Shown: piece by piece, positions 19,035 to 24,085 of the stretch | Layout: the number at the start of each line of letters is the position of its first letter | How positions within the stretch are numbered: position 1 is the stretch's first letter | Assembly: GCA_035620375.1 (NCBI GenBank) | Contig: DASPGX010000027.1 | Coordinates: forward strand, 1 to 24,085 | DNA: 24,085 bases | From: DASPGX01 sp035620375 | GTDB lineage: Bacteria > Patescibacteriota > Minisyncoccia > 2-02-FULL-40-12 > GWA2-44-9 | Reading direction: 5' to 3' | The notes under the pieces: model-generated | Seen by the model: only the letters and a program-made list of their open reading frames with translations | Told to the model about the DNA's origin: nothing | The model's database searches: none | Made by a program: the position numbers and the translations under genes

Positions 19035-22000
19035 TCACGCCAGCACAGCGATTGGCTTCGCCGCGTCGCAGAGTATTTTGGTTTCTCCGTCCCGGTTGTT
19101 CACCTTGCCCTGCAGCACGACCAGGGTGTTCTCGGTCCACGCGTTGGGTGTCTTCTCCAGGATGCTCGGGAAGACGACGACTTCAATGCGCGAGGTGAGG
19201 TCCTCCACCTGGGAGAACAGCATCGGTTTGCCCGTCTTGGTGACGATGCGGCGGACGCTGGTGACGAGCCCGGCAATCTTCGTGGTCGTGCCTTCCACCG
19301 GTTTGACGTCCTTGATGGAGATGACTCTTTCCAGAGCCAGCCGTGCCTGATACCGGTTCAGCGGGTGCTCGGACACGTACAGGCCGATGAGTTCCTTCTC
19401 CCATTTGAGTTTGTCCCAGTCCGGCGCGGCGTCCGCAGCGGCCAGCTGCATGGGCGGCAGGGAAGCGGCGTCGTCTTCGCCGAAAAGACTGACCTGCCCC
19501 ATACTGACGTTCTTCTGTTTCTCCCGCGCGTATGACAGCAGGGCCTCAAGGTTGTGCAGGAGGCGGTTGCGTTCACCCAGGGCGTCGCAGGCGCCGCACT
19601 TCACGAGCGACTCCATCGCCCGGCGGTTCATGGACGCGGTCTGGACGCGGGAAACCAGGTCCTCGGCGGAGGCGAATTTTCCACCGGCTTTGCGCTCTTC
19701 AATGATGGCGTGCACGACGTTCGCCCCGACGTTCTTGACTCCGGCGAGGCCGAACCGTATTGCGGGTTCCGCCGAGCCCGTTCCGGCCATGACCGCGAAC
19801 CGCTCGCGGCTCGTATTGATGTCCGGCGGCAGGACGCGGATTCCCATGTCGCGCGCCTCGCGGATGAGGAACGCGACGCGCTCCACGTCGCCGGTCTCGG
19901 AGTTCATGAACGCCGCCATGAATTCCACCGGCCAGTTCGCCTTCAGGTAGGCCGTCTGGTACGCAATCATGGCGTAGCAGGCCGCGTGGCTCCGGTTGAA
20001 CGCGTACCGGTTGAACGGTTCCACCAGTTCCCAGAACCGGTCGGCGATCCGCTTGGGCGTGCCGACCTTCACCGCGCCCTCCTTGAACTTTCCTTCCTGC
20101 TCGTCCAGCAGTTTCTTGATTTTCTTACCGACCGCTTTGCGCAGAACGTCCGCCTCGGCGAGGGTGAACCCCGCCAGTACCTGCACGGCCTGGATGAGCT
20201 GCTCCTGATACACCATGACGCCGTATGTGTTCTTCAGGACGGGTTCCAGCGTCGGATGCAGGTATTCCACCGGCTTGCGGCCGTGCTTGCGGTCCACGTA
20301 GTCGGGAATCAGGTCCATCGGTCCCGGGCGGTACAGTGCGACCATCGCGATGATATCCTCCACGTCGGTGGGCTTGAGTTCTTTGAGGTACCGCTTCATT
20401 CCCGAGGATTCCAATTGGAACACGCCGGTCGTCTGCGCTTTCTGGAACAGGTCGAACGTTTTGGCGTCGTCCAGGGGGATGTCGTCGATGTTCAGGTCCA
20501 CGCCGTGGTGGTCGCGGATGAGGTTCAGCGTGTCCTCAATGATGGTCAGGTTCGCCAGTCCGAGGAAGTCCATCTTCAACAGGCCCAGGTCCTCCACCGC
20601 GTGCATTTCGTACTGGGTGATGATGTCGCCCTGGTCCGTGCCCTGTTGGAGCGGCAGGTATTCCGTCAGGGGCTTGGGCGTAATCACCACGGCGCACGCG
20701 TGCGTGGATGCATGGCGGACGACACCCTCCAGCCGCATTGCCGCGTCAATGAGCGCCTTGGCCTGCGCGTCGCCCTGGTACGCGATGCGTACGTCGGGCA
20801 CGTTCCGGACGCACTGCGCCAGGTACCCCTCCTTCTGGCCCTGGTTCGGCGAGAAGGGGATGAGCTTGGCGATCTTGTCGCAGAATTCGTAGGAGTATCC
20901 CAGGGCGCGTCCGCTGTCGCGGATAGCCGCCCGCGCCGCCATCGTGCCGAACGTGATGATTTGCGCGACGTGGTCCTTGCCGTATTTGTCCGCCACGTAC
21001 TGCAGGACCTCGTCCCGCCGCGCGTCGGCGAAATCCAGGTCGATGTCAGGCGGGCTGATACGCGCCGGATTCAGGAACCGCTCGAACAGCAGGTTGTACC
21101 GCAACGGGTCCACGTTCGTGATGTTCAGCAGGAAGGAGAGGAGCGAGCCCGCCGCGGAGCCGCGTCCCGGCCCGACGAAGATGCCGCGGGACTTCGCCCA
21201 GTTCACGAAGTCCTGAACGATGAGGAAGTAGGAGGAGAACCCTGTCTCCTTGATGACGCCGAGTTCGTATTCAAGCCGTTGGACGGCTGTGGCGTCCGGT
21301 TCGGGGCCGAACCGGCGCTTGAGTCCTTCGTACGCGAGGACCTTGAGGTAATCAAACGGCTCCGCGTAACCCTCGGGGAGCGGGAACGGCGGCAGGTGCG
21401 TGGTGTTCAGGTCAATGTTGACGGAGCACGCATCGGCGACGGCTGCCGTGTTCGCGAACGCCTCCTGCACGACGTCGTCGCCGAGCTGCGCGAACTTCTC
21501 CCGCATCTGCTCGCCGGAGAGGAACGAAAAGTCGTCGTGGTTCATGCTGAACCGTTCCTTGTCGTAGATGGTGTTGTTCGTCTGTACGGCCAGCAGGATG
21601 TCATGGGCGTGCCCGTCCTCTTTGCACGTGTAGTGCGAGTCCTGGGTCGCGACCATCGGGATGCCCAGTTCGCGGGCGAGGGTCACCAGTTTGGGCGTGA
21701 CTTCGTTCTGTTCGGCGATATTCGGATGCTGCTGGAGCTCAATGAAATAATTGCCTTTGCCGAGAATGTTCTCGTACTCGCGCGCGATGCGCCGTGCGCG
21801 GTCCCAGTCGTTCGCCGCAAGGGCGCGCGACACCTCCCCGCCCAGGCATGCGGAGAGGCCGATGAGTCCGGCGGAGTGTTGGCGGAGCGCGTCCTTGTCG
21901 ATGCGCGGCTTATAGTAGTAGCCCTCCAGGTGGGCGATGGTGACCAATTTCATCAGGTTCCGGTACCCCTCGTCGTTCTTGGCGAGGAGGACGAGGTGGA

Positions 22001-22256
22001 ACCGTTTGTCGTCCTTGCCGGGCACCTTGCTGTGCCGCGAACCGTCCGTCACGTACATCTCGCATCCGATGATGGGCTTGATGCCCGCTTTCGTCGCCTT
22101 CTTATAGAACTCCACCGCGCCGTACAGCACGCCGTGGTCCGTTATGGCCAGCGCGTCCATGCCGTGCTTCTTGGCCTCGTCCACAAGCGCGTCAATCTTG
22201 GACAGGCCGTCCAGGAGGGAATAGTGGGAATGGGTGTGGAGGTGGACGAACTTCAT
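19035..22256 (-). CDS. dnaE: DNA polymerase III alpha subunit
   Basis: This is the replicative DNA polymerase. The 1073 residues begin with a PHP domain: VHLHTHSHYSLLDG with His7, His9 and Asp16, then ITDHG (Asp40, His41), GCEMY (Glu66), SACLGGE (Cys137) and TQDSHY (Asp206, His208). The metal-binding set looks complete, unlike E. coli DnaE, so intrinsic PHP proofreading is possible. The polymerase core has GPGRGSAAGSL (362-372) and the catalytic PDIDLDF (403-409; Asp404 and Asp406). RPGPMDLIPDYVDRKHG lies further on, then a helix-hairpin-helix region and a C-terminal OB fold (about 975-1065). It is about 90 residues shorter than E. coli DnaE and lacks the extreme tau-binding tail. The ATG at 22256 starts MKFVHLHTHS, the normal family start. 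A terminator-like hairpin lies between its promoter and start codon. Confidence 0.97.
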   Translation of the reverse strand: MKFVHLHTHSHYSLLDGLSKIDALVDEAKKHGMDALAITDHGVLYGAVEFYKKATKAGIKPIIGCEMYVTDGSRHSKVPGKDDKRFHLVLLAKNDEGYRNLMKLVTIAHLEGYYYKPRIDKDALRQHSAGLIGLSACLGGEVSRALAANDWDRARRIAREYENILGKGNYFIELQQHPNIAEQNEVTPKLVTLARELGIPMVATQDSHYTCKEDGHAHDILLAVQTNNTIYDKERFSMNHDDFSFLSGEQMREKFAQLGDDVVQEAFANTAAVADACSVNIDLNTTHLPPFPLPEGYAEPFDYLKVLAYEGLKRRFGPEPDATAVQRLEYELGVIKETGFSSYFLIVQDFVNWAKSRGIFVGPGRGSAAGSLLSFLLNITNVDPLRYNLLFERFLNPARISPPDIDLDFADARRDEVLQYVADKYGKDHVAQIITFGTMAARAAIRDSGRALGYSYEFCDKIAKLIPFSPNQGQKEGYLAQCVRNVPDVRIAYQGDAQAKALIDAAMRLEGVVRHASTHACAVVITPKPLTEYLPLQQGTDQGDIITQYEMHAVEDLGLLKMDFLGLANLTIIEDTLNLIRDHHGVDLNIDDIPLDDAKTFDLFQKAQTTGVFQLESSGMKRYLKELKPTDVEDIIAMVALYRPGPMDLIPDYVDRKHGRKPVEYLHPTLEPVLKNTYGVMVYQEQLIQAVQVLAGFTLAEADVLRKAVGKKIKKLLDEQEGKFKEGAVKVGTPKRIADRFWELVEPFNRYAFNRSHAACYAMIAYQTAYLKANWPVEFMAAFMNSETGDVERVAFLIREARDMGIRVLPPDINTSRERFAVMAGTGSAEPAIRFGLAGVKNVGANVVHAIIEERKAGGKFASAEDLVSRVQTASMNRRAMESLVKCGACDALGERNRLLHNLEALLSYAREKQKNVSMGQVSLFGEDDAASLPPMQLAAADAAPDWDKLKWEKELIGLYVSEHPLNRYQARLALERVISIKDVKPVEGTTTKIAGLVTSVRRIVTKTGKPMLFSQVEDLTSRIEVVVFPSILEKTPNAWTENTLVVLQGKVNNRDGETKILCDAAKPIAVLA

Positions 22257-22263
22257 CGCAGAA

Positions 22264-22307
22264 TAAAAAGACCCGCCCGGCGTTCTTCAGTTTGCATCGG
22301 CGGGCGG
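22264..22307 (-). terminator. Terminator-like hairpin in the dnaE leader
   Basis: On the minus strand a 7-bp GC stem (22301-22307 with 22273-22279, 21-nt loop) is followed by TCTTTTTATTC. It lies between the dnaE -10 and the ATG, so it would act as an attenuator if functional. The long loop makes it weaker than the other terminators in the window. Confidence 0.5.
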
Positions 22308-22321
22308 AAGGTCATGGGGCC

Positions 22322-22349
22322 ATTATAGGCTCCGTATTCTGGGGCTCAA
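22322..22349 (-). promoter_or_regulatory. Promoter of dnaE
   Basis: On the minus strand TTGAGC (complement of 22344-22349), a 16-nt spacer and a perfect TATAAT (complement of 22322-22327). The predicted leader is about 59 nt and lacks a Shine-Dalgarno sequence. Confidence 0.65.
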
Positions 22350-22391
22350 TTGTGGATATTTTTTTGGTACGGAAAAGGCCGTTTTCGGCTC

Positions 22392-22420
22392 TTGCGCGCC
22401 GTATTTTTCTATGCTATTGT
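22392..22420 (+). promoter_or_regulatory. Promoter of rpmF
   Basis: TTGCGC (22392-22397), a 17-nt spacer and the extended -10 TGCTATTGT (22412-22420). The ATG follows after 9 nt, so the leader is 2-3 nt or absent. Confidence 0.6.
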
Positions 22421-22429
22421 ACGCGCTCT

Positions 22430-22660
22430 ATGGGTGTTCCACGCCATCACATGGCAAAGGGTAAGCAGCTCCGCCGCCGGAGCCATTTGGCGCTCAGGCC
22501 GTCGCGCCTGCTTGCCTGCACGAACTGCAAGAAAATGATCCGCCCGCACAAGGTGTGCCGGTACTGCGGCAGTTATAAGGGGCGCACGGTCGTGGACGTC
22601 GTCGGCCGGACCCTCGCAAAGCAGGAGCGCAAGAAGAAGCGCGCACAGGGTCAGGCATAG
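22430..22660 (+). CDS. rpmF: Large ribosomal subunit protein bL32
   Basis: This is a small zinc-ribbon protein of the 50S subunit. The 76 residues start MGVPRHHMAKGKQLRRRSH, matching the family's MAVPK...SK...RRAH pattern. The zinc ribbon is CTNC (31-34) and CRYC (47-50), with PHKVC and GSYKGRTVVDV, as in typical L32. The C-terminus has an extra basic tail (KQERKKKRAQGQA). I rejected the upstream in-frame starts from 22292 because they precede the promoter and add a sequence unlike L32. It is followed closely by nusB, which has its own -10. Many bacteria pair rpmF with fatty-acid synthesis genes; here it is next to nusB and rnc. Confidence 0.95.
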   Translation: MGVPRHHMAKGKQLRRRSHLALRPSRLLACTNCKKMIRPHKVCRYCGSYKGRTVVDVVGRTLAKQERKKKRAQGQA

Positions 22661-22666
22661 CGCCCG

Positions 22667-22675
22667 TGCTATACT
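22667..22675 (+). promoter_or_regulatory. Extended -10 of nusB
   Basis: TGCTATACT (22667-22675) lies 7 nt after the rpmF stop. The transcription start would be near 22683 and the leader about 17 nt. No -35 or Shine-Dalgarno is obvious. Confidence 0.55.
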
Positions 22676-22699
22676 GACGGTACGTAATCCTCCGGTTCC

Positions 22700-23221
22700 T
22701 TGGCTTCACGACACCTCGCACGTTCAATCGCAATGCAGTCCCTGTACGAATGGGACTTCAAAGGCCGCAAGGACGACCTGTTACCCGATATCCTGGAGCA
22801 CAACATCAAGGAGTTCGGCGGCGGCCTGGAGGACCCGGAGTTCGTCATCAAGCTCGTGCAGGGCGTCATGGAGCATATCGCGGAGCTGGACGAACTCATC
22901 GTGCGCCTGGCGCCGCAGTGGCCGTTGGACCAGGTCGCGATGGTGGACCGCAACGTTCTGCGCCTCGGCCTGTTTGAGCTCCTCTGGGGCGACCGCGAAG
23001 CGGTGCCGCCCAAGGTCGCCATCAACGAGGCGATTGAGCTGGCGAAGGGGTTCGGCGGCGAATCGTCAGGCAGGTTCGTGAACGGCGTGCTCGGCACGAT
23101 GTACAAGGAGATGGGTGAGCCGGGCAAGGACGACGCACCGCGCAAGAAGAAGGAAGACGGAGATGCGGAGGAAGAGGGGGAGCGGAAGGAGGAAGCGCCG
23201 GAAGAGGCGGCGGCGGAATAA
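22700..23221 (+). CDS. nusB: Transcription antitermination factor NusB
   Basis: NusB pairs with NusE (S10) on boxA RNA during antitermination of rRNA operons. The 173 residues begin at a TTG: MASRHLARSIAMQSLYEWDF is the normal NusB start (R-x-x-A-R-x-x-A-x-Q-x-L), and no ATG or GTG gives it in full. The helical core continues through LIVRLAPQWPLDQVAMVDRN (split) and LRLGLFELLW to the PPKVAINEAIELAKGFGGESSGRFVNGVLG motif region near 112-140. The last 30 residues or so are a highly acidic and basic low-complexity tail that NusB normally lacks. It is 39 nt after rpmF and 78 nt before rnc. The NusB-RNase III pairing makes sense for rRNA transcription and processing, though co-function is inferred from position. 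Confidence 0.93.
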   Translation: MASRHLARSIAMQSLYEWDFKGRKDDLLPDILEHNIKEFGGGLEDPEFVIKLVQGVMEHIAELDELIVRLAPQWPLDQVAMVDRNVLRLGLFELLWGDREAVPPKVAINEAIELAKGFGGESSGRFVNGVLGTMYKEMGEPGKDDAPRKKKEDGDAEEEGERKEEAPEEAAAE

Positions 23222-23224
23222 TTT

Positions 23225-23287
23225 CCAATTTTCAGTTTTCAGTTTTCAATTCCGCTCCGGGATTGATACTTGGAAAGTGAAAATTGG
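23225..23287. repeat. Repeat-rich nusB-rnc spacer with inverted repeat
   Basis: CCAATTTTCA (23225-23234) is the reverse complement of TGAAAATTGG (23278-23287). Between them TTTTCAG units of 7 bp repeat almost three times (about 23229-23249). It is AT-rich against the GC-rich surroundings and resembles in style the heptamer repeats inside miaA. Confidence 0.75.
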
Positions 23288-23306
23288 CATCGTACGACGA
23301 TGGCCA
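23285..23306 (+). promoter_or_regulatory. Hairpin enclosing the rnc start codon
   Basis: TGGCATCGT (23285-23293), an ACG loop and ACGATGGCCA (23297-23306) pair over 9 bp with one bulged G. The ATG at 23300-23302 lies within the stem. It may limit translation or be an RNase III substrate. Confidence 0.5.
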
Positions 23307-24001
23307 ATGACACGCTCGCGCTCCAGGAGCGCATCGGATACACCTTCACGGACGGCGAACTGCTCCGGCAGGCGCTGACGCACCGTTCGTACCTGAACGA
23401 AAACCCGACCTGGCCGGTCGGGCATAACGAGCGCCTGGAATTCCTCGGCGACGCCGTTTTGGAGCTGGTCGTCACCGAAGAGCTGTACGCCAAATTCCCG
23501 GACCGCCCGGAAGGGGAGATGACGAACTGGCGCGCCGCGCTCGTGAACGCCACGATGCTTTCGGGCATCACGTCGGATTTCGACCTGAACGCGCACATCC
23601 TGCTCTCGCGCGGCGAGGCGCGTGACACCGGACGGGCCCGGCAGTATATCCTGGCCAATGCCATGGAGGCGCTCATCGGCGCAATCTATCTGGACGGCGG
23701 GTATGAGGCGGCCAAGACGTTCATCCTGCGGTTCGTGATGGCGCGCCTGGACGAGGTGCTGACCAAGAAGCTCTACAAGGACGCCAAGTCGCTCTTGCAG
23801 GAGGAGGCGCAGGAGCGCCTGGGATTCACGCCGAACTACGAAGTACTCCGCGAATGGGGGCCGGACCACGCCCGTCAGTTCCGCATCGGCGTGTTTCTGG
23901 GCCCCGACATGGTCGGCGAGGGGGAGGGGTCGTCCAAGCAGGACGCCCAGCAGGTTGCCGCAGAAGCGGCGCTCAAGAACAAAGGCTGGGCCGGTAGATA
24001 G
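23300..24001 (+). CDS. rnc: Ribonuclease III
   Basis: RNase III cleaves double-stranded RNA, including rRNA precursors and structured mRNAs. The 233 residues begin MANDTLALQERIGYTFTDGELLRQALTHRSY-like (split at the usual helix 1 and 2). The signature NERLEFLGDAVLEL (about 39-52) carries the catalytic Glu and Asp. A second catalytic patch lies in ANAMEALIGAIYLDGGYEAA (about 123-142). The double-stranded-RNA-binding domain runs from about 162 (KSLLQEEAQERLG) to the end, with GEGSSKQDAQQVAAEAAL. An upstream in-frame TTG at 23270 would add MESENWHRTT, but that lies in repeat sequence, so I prefer ATG 23300. No Shine-Dalgarno is visible and the start codon lies in a hairpin. Repeat copy C follows the stop. 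Confidence 0.94.
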   Translation: MANDTLALQERIGYTFTDGELLRQALTHRSYLNENPTWPVGHNERLEFLGDAVLELVVTEELYAKFPDRPEGEMTNWRAALVNATMLSGITSDFDLNAHILLSRGEARDTGRARQYILANAMEALIGAIYLDGGYEAAKTFILRFVMARLDEVLTKKLYKDAKSLLQEEAQERLGFTPNYEVLREWGPDHARQFRIGVFLGPDMVGEGEGSSKQDAQQVAAEAALKNKGWAGR

Positions 24002-24013
24002 TGCCCGTGTACC

Positions 24014-24085
24014 GCGGAGCGCTCGCACGCGCGGGAGCGCGTGCGCGGCTCGCGCTCCGCTCAGGGACCGCCGTATTCGGCGGTC
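24014..24085 (+). repeat. Structured intergenic repeat, copy C (3' of rnc, truncated by window)
   Basis: The shared part CGCTCCGCTCAGGGACCGCC and onward (24052-24085) is identical to copy A as far as the window runs, ending exactly at the end of the local 8-bp hairpin (24066-24085). The 5' part differs in sequence from A and B but again forms a hairpin: GCACGCGC-GGGA-GCGCGTGC (24025-24044) inside a 9-bp outer stem (24014-24022 with 24052-24060). The left arm starts 63 nt after the rnc stop, compared with 57 (A) and 54 (B). Confidence 0.85.

Noticed and set aside
19554..22328. 924-codon plus-strand open frame antisense to dnaE
   Set aside because: It mirrors dnaE in a GC-rich gene, has no recognisable motif or ribosome-binding site, and dnaE is unmistakable.
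22292..22429. 46-residue N-terminal extension of L32
   Set aside because: It lies upstream of the rpmF promoter, spans the dnaE promoter region, and L32 proteins begin at the MxVP motif.

Overview
The window is 24 kb of GC-rich (about 60% by eye) bacterial core genome, densely packed and with few accessory genes. Several traits point to a Candidate Phyla Radiation (Patescibacteria) member, most likely on the Parcubacteria side: a PheT lacking its N-terminal tRNA-binding OB domain, a ThrRS lacking the TGS domain, a 60-residue SecE, no rplA after rplK, a tRNA without encoded CCA, and many starts placed directly behind a -10 box. TGA is used as a normal stop (for example glyS, gyrB, secE, tmk), so this is the standard bacterial code and not the UGA=Gly code of Gracilibacteria/SR1. 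The assignment is an inference; no 16S or marker search was possible.

Layout. 1-2360 (minus): a coiled-coil protein cut by the left edge and an ABC exporter with a near-perfect consensus promoter. 2400-5350 (plus): glyS, a metzincin-type lipoprotein and an NlpC/P60-like peptidase. 5437-8644: tRNA-Asp, a strong terminator, then pheS-pheT. 8711-12097: gyrB, then secE-nusG-rplK. 12101-12272: structured repeat copy A. 12354-15190: a P-loop nucleotide-kinase-like protein, tmk and gatB. 15191-15362: repeat copy B, between convergent gatB and miaA. 15367-17123: miaA (minus) and a divergent membrane protein (plus) sharing an overlapping promoter. 17159-22256 (minus): thrS and dnaE. 22392-24001 (plus): rpmF, nusB and rnc, followed by repeat copy C, which the right edge truncates.

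The genes are mainly translation (glyS, pheST, thrS, gatB, tRNA-Asp, rplK, rpmF, miaA), transcription and RNA processing (nusG, nusB, rnc), DNA replication (dnaE, gyrB, tmk) and envelope or secretion functions (secE, ABC exporter, lipoprotein, peptidase).

The most interesting thing is not a gene. It is a structured, non-coding repeat of about 172 nt found immediately 3' of rplK, gatB and rnc in the same orientation. Its 16-bp outer arms keep their complementarity through a paired T-to-C / A-to-G change between two copies, and the left arm can alternatively fold into a local 8-bp hairpin. Secondary points are a palindrome plus heptamer tandem repeat inserted in frame in miaA, a recurrent TGn-extended -10 promoter style with apparently leaderless starts, a terminator-like hairpin between the dnaE promoter and its start codon, and a hairpin enclosing the rnc start codon.
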